Assembly (NCBI GenBank): GCA_022508525.1
Contig: JAFLVA010000002.1
Location: forward strand, 87,877-151,876
Length of the DNA: 64,000 bases
Direction: 5' to 3'
DNA from: Erysipelotrichales bacterium
Lineage (GTDB): Bacteria > Bacillota_I > Bacilli_A > RFN20 > CAG-826
The notes under the pieces: generated by a model
What the model was told of the DNA's origin: nothing
The model's database searches: none
Seen by the model: only the letters and a program-made list of their open reading frames with translations
Program-made: the position numbers and the translations under genes
Part shown: positions 1 through 8,589 of the stretch, in pieces
How the letters are laid out: each line of letters starts with the position of its first letter
How positions within the stretch are numbered: the first letter of the stretch is position 1

Positions 1-173
1 GGTTGGCACTCTAATACTTCACATATTTTATTTAATGTAGACATACGTATGGCTTTAACACGTTCATTTTTTAATGTCGATATATTAACATAAGTTAACC
101 CAACCTTTTCTGCTAATTCAGTCACTTTCATTCTTTTTTTAGCTAAAACAACATCTAAATTTATCTTAATCAT
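1..173 (-). CDS. HTH (Cro/C1, YozG-like) transcriptional regulator, truncated by window edge
   Basis: Minus-strand translation MIKINLDVVLAKKRMKVTELAEKVGLTYVNISTLKNERVKAIRMSTLNKICEVLECQ is a typical Xre-type HTH; ATGA overlap with the upstream gene. Not in ORF track. Confidence 0.8.
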   Translation of the reverse strand, partial: MIKINLDVVLAKKRMKVTELAEKVGLTYVNISTLKNERVKAIRMSTLNKICEVLECQ

Positions 174-691
174 AGGTAATCCCTCATTTCATTTTGTTTA
201 GTAAAATAACTATTTAATTCACGAAGGAATGAAAAAGTCATTGCATATAAGCATATCATTAATGCCAAACATAAGAAAGTCATTAAAGTATCTGAAGAAT
301 TATTTAAATGTTCTAAAAGTAAATGACTTAAAATCAAAATAACAGTAATAATGCTAGCAATTATCAAAAATATTTTAGAAATCTTACATTTTGTATTTGG
401 ACTATCTTGCTCTTTATAAAGAAAAATCAAATTCAAGAAAAGAGAAATGGCCTGAATTAAGTTAAATGATAAAATTATAAATGAATTTGTATATAGTAAT
501 GTATTTAAAGTTTGACTTTTATAGGCGTTAATAGAAATATTAAAAGTAATGATATGCGGTTTATAATAACCAAAGTAATAAATTGAAAATGTCGCGCACA
601 AAGCGTTTATTATTAGTAAGGTAACGAAAATAACCAATCGCTTTTTGGCTCTTTTATTTTCACTTGGTATAACAAATGATTCGTTTTTCAT
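170..691 (-). CDS. DUF2975-like multi-pass membrane protein
   Basis: Four hydrophobic segments; gene order with a YozG-like HTH matches DUF2975 modules. Confidence 0.55.
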   Translation of the reverse strand: MKNESFVIPSENKRAKKRLVIFVTLLIINALCATFSIYYFGYYKPHIITFNISINAYKSQTLNTLLYTNSFIILSFNLIQAISLFLNLIFLYKEQDSPNTKCKISKIFLIIASIITVILILSHLLLEHLNNSSDTLMTFLCLALMICLYAMTFSFLRELNSYFTKQNEMRDYL

Positions 692-1197
692 ATTGTGTTG
701 TCCTCAATTTCTTTTAAGTCATTGTTTGTCGAAGAAAGTAGAACTGTTAGAGAAAAATATAATGTAATTAGAATATAGAGTATTGCAGGAATCAATGTAA
801 ATAAATAAAATCTCCATTGCACATGATTAGAATGATTAACATAATTCACGATCAATGTTCCGATAGAATATATAATGATTGAAACTATGGAAATTATAGT
901 AACAACTTTTGTAATTTTTTTGATTTTATAAAGACTAAGCGTGCATCTAAATGCTTTAATTGTAATTATTAACATTGTAATCAATAACGAAATGTATAAT
1001 ATGCCAAATATAAAATAGAACGCCAATTCAATATAATATTTTGTGTACAATTCTGGCGGATATTGATATGCAGCATCTTGAAGTCCGAAGAGATCTAAGG
1101 ATAAATATAATGGTGCTATAAGAAAAGTCATAAAAAGAGTAAACAGCAAAGAAATTATGATTCCAATAGTTATACCAATACAACTTGCTTTTTTCAT
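688..1197 (-). CDS. hypothetical membrane protein
   Basis: Hydrophobic segments, 4-bp overlap with next gene. Confidence 0.6.
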   Translation of the reverse strand: MKKASCIGITIGIIISLLFTLFMTFLIAPLYLSLDLFGLQDAAYQYPPELYTKYYIELAFYFIFGILYISLLITMLIITIKAFRCTLSLYKIKKITKVVTIISIVSIIIYSIGTLIVNYVNHSNHVQWRFYLFTLIPAILYILITLYFSLTVLLSSTNNDLKEIEDNTI

Positions 1198-1256
1198 AAA
1201 TTAACCTTCTTTCAATTACATTATATGGCTAATTATAATAAAATTCAATATATTTG

Positions 1257-1271
1257 TATCGATATTCGATA
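1257..1271. promoter_or_regulatory. inverted repeat TATCGA-TAT-TCGATA, candidate operator
   Basis: Perfect 6-bp inverted repeat overlapping a putative minus-strand -35 region (-10 TATAAT at 1237..1232). Confidence 0.3.
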
Positions 1272-1318
1272 TATAAAAATGTGAATAAAGTTATATTTAT
1301 CGTGCAAAAGTTTTTAAA

Positions 1319-2308
1319 TTAAAGAAGATGAATGTTTTTCTTTTCTAACTGCTTTATTTCGTCTTTAGGCCAAATAGACACTTGGACTTCACCTATATGA
1401 GCTTTTTTAAGCATATACATGGATAAACGTGATTGTCCAATTCCTCCACCAATTGATAATGGTATTGCGTCATTAAGGATTGATTTACAATAATCGTTTT
1501 CAAGTTTGTATTCTTCGTGCTTTGCTTTCAATTGTTTTACTAAAGAGTCTTTATTAACTCTAATTCCCATACTAGATATTTCAAAAGCCATATCGTATAA
1601 ATCATAATAAAGAAGAATATCGCCATTTAATTTCCAGTCATCGTAGTCTGCCGCGCGTGAGTCATGAGGCAACTTATCTTTAAGATTACCTCCTATTTGA
1701 TATAAAAACACAGCTCTATGTTCGCGACATATGGTATTTTCTCTTTCTTTTCTAGTTAAATTAGGATACTTTTTTTCTAGTTGTTTTGTAGATATAAAGT
1801 AGATGTTTTTAGGTAAATCTAGATTTAATATAGGATACTTTGCATTAACTTTGTTTTTAAGTGTATAGATACATGAGTATATACTCTTTACTACTTTTTT
1901 AAGATGCGAAAGATTTCTATCACTTTCCTGAATCACTTTTTCCCAGTCCCATTGGTCTACATAGATTGAATGACAAAAATCCACTGTTTCATCTTTTCTT
2001 ATTGCGTTCATATCGGTGTATAATCCACTATTATGTGCAAAGTTATATTTTGCTAAAGCCATTCTTTTCCATTTTGCCAAAGAATGAACAATTTCAATAT
2101 TTTCATCATATTCTTTTACATTAAAAGAAATAGGAGTTTCTGTTCCGCTTAATCCATCATTTAAACCACTTGTAGATAAAACAAATAATGGTGCAGAAAC
2201 TCTTAATAAGTTCAATTTTTTTGCTAACAATTGTTGAAATGTATCTTTTACAAATTTTATAGCAATTTGAGTTTCAACTAAACTTAATTTAGATGTGTAG
2301 TTTTCCAT
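1319..2308 (-). CDS. asnA: aspartate--ammonia ligase (asparagine synthetase A)
   Basis: LSLVETQIAIKFVKDTFQ...NLLRVSAPLFV...GLNDGLSGTETPI and GGGIGQSRLSMYML are AsnA signatures. Confidence 0.95.
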   Translation of the reverse strand: MENYTSKLSLVETQIAIKFVKDTFQQLLAKKLNLLRVSAPLFVLSTSGLNDGLSGTETPISFNVKEYDENIEIVHSLAKWKRMALAKYNFAHNSGLYTDMNAIRKDETVDFCHSIYVDQWDWEKVIQESDRNLSHLKKVVKSIYSCIYTLKNKVNAKYPILNLDLPKNIYFISTKQLEKKYPNLTRKERENTICREHRAVFLYQIGGNLKDKLPHDSRAADYDDWKLNGDILLYYDLYDMAFEISSMGIRVNKDSLVKQLKAKHEEYKLENDYCKSILNDAIPLSIGGGIGQSRLSMYMLKKAHIGEVQVSIWPKDEIKQLEKKNIHLL

Positions 2309-2377
2309 ATAATTACTTCCTTTATATTCTATTTGTTTTTTTCTGAGAATAAGTGGTTATTAGTATAGCATAACTTA

Positions 2378-3679
2378 TTACAAAAGGATAAATAACATTA
2401 ACAAAGATGCGATTAAAGTTGGGATTGAGACAATAATTCCGTATTTGATAAATGTTTTAAAACCATATTCTACTTTGTATTTGCTTAGTAATTGTGTGAA
2501 CATTATACCTGCTAATGCGCCAATAGGAGACAAAAATGCTCCAATATTTGATCCAACAATTGTTGCATATGTAGCACGTAGATTATCTATATCATTTGTC
2601 ATATTTGGTAGAGTTGAAAACAATACACTCATTGGTATGTTATTCATTATATTTGCTGCTAAAAATGAAGATAAGCCATAATTTATAATTGGATTTCCAT
2701 TTTCTAGCAATGCTGATATTTGTCTTGAAATGTCTTGTTTATTAATAGCAGCAACAATTATAAACATTGATAGAACAAAAGGAATAAGTTCATAAGGCGC
2801 ACGTTTGATTGTTAAAAGAAGATGCTTGAATCCTTTTTTATGTATAAGACTAATTATTGTGGCAATAACAAATAAACTTATTGCACATCCTAAAGAAATA
2901 ATCCACATTGGAATTTTAATATAACTAGAAATTACTAATAAAATTAAGCAAATAATTAAATGAGCAAGGCCTAGTCCAATCTCTATTTTGTCATTACTTA
3001 TGTGCTCTTCAAATTCTGTATTCATAGCGACATTTAATTTTTTTCTAAATAGCAAATAAATTATTACTAACTGAACTAATCCAGCAAGTAATGTAGGTAA
3101 TGCCATGATTTTAAAATATGAAATAAAATCAATATTTGCGGCAGTTGCTAAATAAATATTTGTTGGATTTCCGATTATTAACATCATACTCCATGTATTA
3201 GCGGCAGCAAATTCACCAACTAAATAAGGCTTAGGATCAATCTGTGCATTTTTACAGAAGTAGCATATGAATGGTGTAAAAGTTAATATAACAATGTCAT
3301 TTGAAGTGAAGACTGTTAATAATGATGTCAATAAATATAAAATAATAAACAATTTAATTTGATTCTTTTTTGCAAGATGTGCGGCTTTAGTTGCTAGTAA
3401 TTTAAAAAATCCTACCTCATCTAAGAAGATAGAAAGTAAGGTCATAGAAAAGAATAATATTAAAATCTTTAATGGATTTATATTAGATTTTGAGGTAAAA
3501 GATTCGTATATATCTTTTAAGGATATGCTATTAAAAATCAACATAAAAATAGCGCCAATTAGGCAAACAATCCAATATGTATGAATTTCTTTATTTCCAA
3601 TTTTAATCTTTGGAAAAACCAGCACAGATATAATTAAACAGATACAAGTAGTAATTGCGATAATAGACGTTGACAGCAT
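2378..3679 (-). CDS. ArsB/NhaD (SLC13-like) family anion/ion permease
   Basis: Multi-pass protein with IIGNPTNIYLA, NNIPMS and VGSNIGAFLSPIGALAG motifs. Confidence 0.8.
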   Translation of the reverse strand: MLSTSIIAITTCICLIISVLVFPKIKIGNKEIHTYWIVCLIGAIFMLIFNSISLKDIYESFTSKSNINPLKILILFFSMTLLSIFLDEVGFFKLLATKAAHLAKKNQIKLFIILYLLTSLLTVFTSNDIVILTFTPFICYFCKNAQIDPKPYLVGEFAAANTWSMMLIIGNPTNIYLATAANIDFISYFKIMALPTLLAGLVQLVIIYLLFRKKLNVAMNTEFEEHISNDKIEIGLGLAHLIICLILLVISSYIKIPMWIISLGCAISLFVIATIISLIHKKGFKHLLLTIKRAPYELIPFVLSMFIIVAAINKQDISRQISALLENGNPIINYGLSSFLAANIMNNIPMSVLFSTLPNMTNDIDNLRATYATIVGSNIGAFLSPIGALAGIMFTQLLSKYKVEYGFKTFIKYGIIVSIPTLIASLLMLFILL

Positions 3680-3690
3680 ACAATTTTTAC

Positions 3691-3708
3691 GCCCTTAATT
3701 AACAGGGC
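3691..3708 (-). promoter_or_regulatory. leader hairpin that could sequester the Shine-Dalgarno
   Basis: Minus strand GCCCT-GTTAATTA-AGGGC; 3' arm contains AAGGG just upstream of the ATG at 3679. Confidence 0.35.
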
Positions 3709-3815
3709 AAAACCTCGATTCTAGAAATAAATTTATTAATTTTTTAATAAATTATATACACAAGAGAAAGAATAGTATAAGCAACTTGTTAAGTCAATTA
3801 TTTTTAATAGTAACT

Positions 3816-4688
3816 TTATTCTTTTTTGTTGATAAACCAAAATCCTTTGCGCACTAAATTTTTATGATCACGTAAATATTCTTCACCTAAAGTTTGGACA
3901 TAAAGCCATAAAAATTCAGGTATATTCTTTTTATGTTGTTCTATTATAGCAACGTTATATGAAAGAAAATCACCAATTAATGGTCTAAAATTTGTCCAGT
4001 TTCCTAAATAGTTTTCACCTGCAAAGATATCTTTAGAAATCATACTAGATCTCATATAGCAATTAATAGAAACTAATCTGTCGTGCAATTTGATTTGGAA
4101 TCTTTTTGCAAGTGTGACTGGAAATTGTAAAAGAACAACAGCATCCATTTCATCAGAATATGCAGCGACAATAAATGGATTAATTGATACAACGACTGCT
4201 GGTTGCGTATCACCATATCCCAATTGATATTCGATTGATCTTAGCGCTAATTTAACTCTTAGTTTTTTAAATATGTTTAGTTTATATTCAGCTTCTATTA
4301 TGTCTAATTTATATTGTGAGACAGAGAGATGCCCCGGCATAGAAGCATATGTTGTGTTATTATAATTTTTGACATTATTAAAATTTGTAGGGTCACTTTT
4401 TTGTTGTGTCCGAATAATACCTATAAGATATGACACGTTTTCTTTAATGCATTCAAATTCCCCAACCCATTCATTTGATTGTGCAATATTTGATATATCA
4501 TTTCCTTGTACAAATAAATAATGTAACCTATCTATAGCATTTGTGTTGCCATCGTATAAAAGTTGTGCCACATCAGTTAATTCGCTAATAGCATTAGAAA
4601 CTTTACTATCATCAATATTAGATTTATTTTCTAATAGCGTTTTTAGTTCGAAAAGTTCGTGTATTAGCGCGTAAGTTATTTTGTCCAT
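3816..4688 (-). CDS. hypothetical protein (no family recognised)
   Basis: Long intact ORF with plausible codon usage; no recognised motif. Confidence 0.6.
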   Translation of the reverse strand: MDKITYALIHELFELKTLLENKSNIDDSKVSNAISELTDVAQLLYDGNTNAIDRLHYLFVQGNDISNIAQSNEWVGEFECIKENVSYLIGIIRTQQKSDPTNFNNVKNYNNTTYASMPGHLSVSQYKLDIIEAEYKLNIFKKLRVKLALRSIEYQLGYGDTQPAVVVSINPFIVAAYSDEMDAVVLLQFPVTLAKRFQIKLHDRLVSINCYMRSSMISKDIFAGENYLGNWTNFRPLIGDFLSYNVAIIEQHKKNIPEFLWLYVQTLGEEYLRDHKNLVRKGFWFINKKE

Positions 4689-4760
4689 AGTTTTTTCCTC
4701 ATATATATCTTAGTGCAAAAAGTATTATTTTCAAAATATTGAATTAAAAATTAATGAAGT

Positions 4761-4950
4761 TCATACGGTATCACCATCTAAAACCCATTCGGATTTATAA
4801 ATATTGTAATCTCTAATTGTACCAGTATAATCATATATTAAAACCTTGCACTTTATTTTTGGATCATATTGCTAAATGAAATTTGATGCAGAAATATCAA
4901 TTATTTGTGTTGCTACGTTAGTATATGCTAATATATAAATAACTTAATAA
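4761..4950 (-). pseudogene. possible decayed coding remnant
   Basis: Minus strand reads VIYILAYTNVATQIIDISASNFI*QYDPKIKCKVLIYDYTGTIRDYNIYKSEWVLDGDTV* with one internal stop; protein-like composition, no start or RBS. Confidence 0.3.
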
Positions 4951-4993
4951 TTATTTCTAGCAAGTAAAGTATTTGAAATAGAAAGGACTTATT

Positions 4994-5827
4994 ATGATAA
5001 AAAAACTCCGTATATTGTGCATGGCGTTTTTGATGCTGTTTGTCACAGGATGTAGTTCTTCAATATCGATTGATGAAGCACGTGAAGAATTTTCAAAATA
5101 TCACACTGATAATAATGTTGCATTAGTAAATGATGATTTTTTTTATTTTGATGAATATGAATTCAGATTGAGAGATATTGCAAGAGAAGGAGAATATTGC
5201 CTAGCTTATATAATACTTAATGATTATATTTATTTTGGTATATCAAAAGAAACCGGATTTTTTGATTTCACTTTTTCTATTTGGCGATGCACCATTGAAG
5301 GAAGACATAGAACAGAATTATATTCAAAGAAAACTTCAACACACCCATGGTGTGTAAAAAATGGAAATACAATTTATGTTGAATATTATGAAAATAGTAC
5401 AGTTTTCAATAGTTCAGCAAGAAGAATTGATGCATATGATATTGAAACCGGTGATTATTATAACGTCGCTAGTGGCGCTGATCATAAATTGGACGATTAT
5501 AGAGAAAAAACGCCTGATCCAAAGTATAATTGCGAAATTCAAGATAATGATTTTATCATTGAAGATCCTGTGACATCAAAAAGTGTACGTATTGACGAAA
5601 CCTTTTTGAGTAACACGATTTATTATGAATCGTTACAAAAATATAAACTTAAACCACTTGAAATGAATTATTCTAACGGACATATTTTATTGTCTTATAG
5701 TATTGGAGATTCATTTTCAACATATTCGTATTTAGTTTTTGAATTAGATTTTGAGACAAATGATTTTGTATATAAGTTACTAACATTTACATTTGCTGGT
5801 TCTGTAAACATAATTTATATAGTTTAA
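4994..5827 (+). CDS. lipoprotein, hypothetical
   Basis: MIKKLRILCMAFLMLFVTGCSSS lipobox; RBS AGAAAGGA upstream. Confidence 0.75.
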   Translation: MIKKLRILCMAFLMLFVTGCSSSISIDEAREEFSKYHTDNNVALVNDDFFYFDEYEFRLRDIAREGEYCLAYIILNDYIYFGISKETGFFDFTFSIWRCTIEGRHRTELYSKKTSTHPWCVKNGNTIYVEYYENSTVFNSSARRIDAYDIETGDYYNVASGADHKLDDYREKTPDPKYNCEIQDNDFIIEDPVTSKSVRIDETFLSNTIYYESLQKYKLKPLEMNYSNGHILLSYSIGDSFSTYSYLVFELDFETNDFVYKLLTFTFAGSVNIIYIV

Positions 5828-5863
5828 GTGTAATAAAAATAATACTCGAAAAGGAAAAAAGAA

Positions 5864-6463
5864 ATGAAGAAAAAATTATGGGTGCCTTTATTATTAATAA
5901 CATCTTTATTATCTAGTTGTGATTTGTTTTCTAGCACAACTGAAACATTTTTTGATGAATCAAAATATAACGAATATATAAATAGATGTTGGAGACCTGC
6001 TAGATATTTTATGCCTTCTTTAAGCTCTTTAACTGATTGCACAGAAAGAGCCGTTTCAATTACATCAACATCTTACAAACATGGTGCCAGTGATGTTGAT
6101 CCTTATGGAATAATTTTAATTGCATCATATGCTGAAGACATATATGAAACCAAGAAAGAAGAAATTGATCAAAATTACATATTTGTTAATACACCTATAA
6201 TTAGTGATTATGGAGACACATTAATGCCTGCAATTGATGTGATTTATTGTGAATATAGAATACGGGTAGTATATGATAACGATTTTTATTACCCGTCCTC
6301 TTTTGGAATGATAGGGATAAATGACAATAAACACTCTATAGCTTATTTATACTACCAAGATGTAGATTTGGATTGTATCGGACAAAAAAATAGCACAAAA
6401 GATAATCAAGAACGACTATTTAATTATATATTATCTAGATCATTTATTTTTCCAGAACAATAA
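5864..6463 (+). CDS. lipoprotein, hypothetical
   Basis: Signal peptide with LLSSCDLF lipobox. Confidence 0.7.
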   Translation: MKKKLWVPLLLITSLLSSCDLFSSTTETFFDESKYNEYINRCWRPARYFMPSLSSLTDCTERAVSITSTSYKHGASDVDPYGIILIASYAEDIYETKKEEIDQNYIFVNTPIISDYGDTLMPAIDVIYCEYRIRVVYDNDFYYPSSFGMIGINDNKHSIAYLYYQDVDLDCIGQKNSTKDNQERLFNYILSRSFIFPEQ

Positions 6464-6469
6464 ATAAAA

Positions 6470-6507
6470 GAACTGCTAAGGGGATTATTCAACTTAGCAG
6501 TTTTTTT
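6470..6507 (+). terminator. Rho-independent terminator
   Basis: AACTGCTAAG...CTTAGCAGTTTTTTT. Confidence 0.85.
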
Positions 6508-6662
6508 GTGTGAATTTAATGTTTAAATATCAATTAATAAAAGTCATATTATAGCATATTGAACTCTATTTTATCCTTGCAAAATTTGACAGGATAAAAC
6601 GTATAAAATATACATGATCTAACTATAAAAAATAGATTTTAATATTTTGCCCTTTTTATAAG

Positions 6663-7754
6663 TTATAAATAATTATTTGTACTTTCTTTTTCGTATAAAA
6701 TATAGAAATCTATGCATTTAAGCTTTGCGGTTTTTTTGTGATCAATGTTTTCGATTTTTTCTATTAAAATACTTTTTTCAACTTCGGTTGTGAATCTATA
6801 AAGATCACCATCTTCTTTTATGATTACTTTATTATCTTTCAAAATATTAAATGAAGCTCGTACATTCAATTGAGAATAAATGATTTTTCCTTCAACTGGT
6901 TTGATTATGGCTTTTCCAGTAAGTAAATCAAAATTTGGATCTGTATCACTTTCTTCAATAGTATATTCAACTTCAACATATTTACTAATATCTTGCCCAT
7001 AGTAATTATAAATTACATCATATCTATTAGAAGTTGAGTAAACTAATTTAGGTTCTGTTTTTTTATAAACGTCTTCAACATATATTAAATCATATACAAT
7101 TTCATCATTTTCTCTATAAAATTCAATATACACATATCTATTGTAAATATCACCATATCCGTAGGATAATTTATCTTTACAATAATTAAATGAAGTTCCA
7201 ATATCTTTAAAATGTTTTTTCATATATATATTCATTTCTCCCCAATTATTAGGAGGAGTTAGTAATTCGTTTGTTATTTCTGTAGGTAATATGTCATAAG
7301 GATAATCACTACATCCGATAGTGTTAACTATTTCTGCGTCCTTGTCTAAGTTCAAATTGTAATAAATGAATTTTGCAATACCTTCAGTATTTAACCCTAA
7401 TGCAACATAGCAAAGAAAATCGTAATACATACCTTGAATATCATGACCACCATTTTTACCTGCAAATGAAGTGAAAGCTAATTCAATGTTATCTCCATTA
7501 ATAAAATTAGAGTTGAAACTACTAGTTCTAAACGAAACAATGAATTGATCGCTTTCATCATATCTTGTTTCACCATGAATTTTGCGATTTGTAAAAATAA
7601 ATGATTTAATATCGTATTTTTCTTTTGCAGTTTCTAAAACTGTATTCTCATTATACTCAACCATATTAGGATGTATTTTTATTCTTTCAAAAAAGCATGA
7701 TGATAATGTCAAAGCAAGCACAAAAGTACAAATAATCGTAATGATTTTCCTCAT
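6663..7754 (-). CDS. lipoprotein, hypothetical
   Basis: MRKIITIICTFVLALTLSSCFF lipobox. Confidence 0.75.
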   Translation of the reverse strand: MRKIITIICTFVLALTLSSCFFERIKIHPNMVEYNENTVLETAKEKYDIKSFIFTNRKIHGETRYDESDQFIVSFRTSSFNSNFINGDNIELAFTSFAGKNGGHDIQGMYYDFLCYVALGLNTEGIAKFIYYNLNLDKDAEIVNTIGCSDYPYDILPTEITNELLTPPNNWGEMNIYMKKHFKDIGTSFNYCKDKLSYGYGDIYNRYVYIEFYRENDEIVYDLIYVEDVYKKTEPKLVYSTSNRYDVIYNYYGQDISKYVEVEYTIEESDTDPNFDLLTGKAIIKPVEGKIIYSQLNVRASFNILKDNKVIIKEDGDLYRFTTEVEKSILIEKIENIDHKKTAKLKCIDFYILYEKESTNNYL

Positions 7755-7805
7755 ACATTCACCTTCTTTATTTAATTATACTTAGTAATATTATTGATAG
7801 TCAAA

Positions 7806-7842
7806 ATAAAAAACACTATTAAGTATTTGCCTAATAGTGTAG
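7806..7842 (-). terminator. Rho-independent terminator
   Basis: Minus strand ACACTATTAGGCAAATACTTAATAGTGTTTTTTATTTT. Confidence 0.8.
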
Positions 7843-7897
7843 CTTCTTAAATATATTATATGATACTAAGAAATCATTAGTAATACGTAACAATTCT

Positions 7898-8332
7898 TTA
7901 TTCTGTGCAGTCTGGACAAGATACATATCCATCTCTACATTTTGTGCAGGTTGTTTTTCCCGAGTCGCAATTATAACAAGAATGAGAGCCTAATCCATGG
8001 CAAGACATACATGTTTGTCTTCCTAATCCATGGCAAGACGAACATGGTTTATATTGATATGAATTTGAAAAATAGTCGTATTCATACCTATATCCCCCAA
8101 TACACCAGGAGCAAATTTTATATCCAAGACTTCCACATACAAAACACCTTACGCGAGATGTTCCGTGACAAGATGAACATGTAATCTTAGCATCCCCTTT
8201 ACATAAGCTGCATTTGACCTTATGTGTATCATGGCAAGTATTACAGCTGTAATTTGAGCAGCCGCATAGAGTTAATACGGAAAAAAATAATAGTATTAAA
8301 CGTATCGGAAAAAATCTTTTCATCGATATCAC
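7898..8332 (-). CDS. lipoprotein with DnaJ zinc-finger-like CxxCxGxG repeats
   Basis: Lipobox TLCGCS followed by about 10 CxxC motifs (CNTC, CSLC, CSSC, CFVC, CSWC, CSSC, CMSC, CYNC, CTKC, CPDC). Confidence 0.75.
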   Translation of the reverse strand: MISMKRFFPIRLILLFFSVLTLCGCSNYSCNTCHDTHKVKCSLCKGDAKITCSSCHGTSRVRCFVCGSLGYKICSWCIGGYRYEYDYFSNSYQYKPCSSCHGLGRQTCMSCHGLGSHSCYNCDSGKTTCTKCRDGYVSCPDCTE

Positions 8333-8401
8333 CTCTCGTGCTTTTGAACTTGAACTTGTACCGTTTTTTGGTCCAAATCAAGGGAGCATTTTCAACAACA
8401 A

Positions 8402-8477
8402 TGGTGGAGCTAGCGGGGATCGAACCCGTGACCTCTTCGTTGCGAACGAAGCGCTCTCCCAGCTGAGCTATAGCCCC
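8402..8477 (-). tRNA. tRNA-Ala (anticodon CGC)
   Basis: GGGGCTATAGCTCAGCTGGGAGAGCGCTTCGTTCGCAACGAAGAGGTCACGGGTTCGATCCCCGCTAGCTCCACCA: full cloverleaf, G3:U70, encoded CCA, loop TTCGCAA. Confidence 0.97.
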
Positions 8478-8589
8478 ATAACAAAATTATTATAATAATT
8501 TATTTGAATAAAATAAAGATAATTCCTTTTAAAAACGAAGTGATTAAAAACTTGTTATTTATTTGTTATAATTAATAAGAGGTGAAAGC

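Noticed and set aside
2445-2681. + strand 78-aa ORF
   Set aside because: Lies fully antisense inside the ArsB/NhaD permease gene; no RBS or independent evidence.
5824-6042. - strand 72-aa ORF
   Set aside because: Antisense to the lipoprotein at 5864-6463, which has a clear lipobox and RBS.
6569-6599. Inverted repeat TTTTATCCT...AGGATAAAA
   Set aside because: Could be a weak bidirectional terminator, but it lacks a GC-rich stem and clear T tract; not enough support.
8224-8466. 80-aa + strand ORF ending ...VELAGIEPVTSSLRTKRSPS
   Set aside because: It is a translation of the antisense of tRNA-Ala and the lipoprotein 5' region; this tail is a known spurious-annotation artefact.
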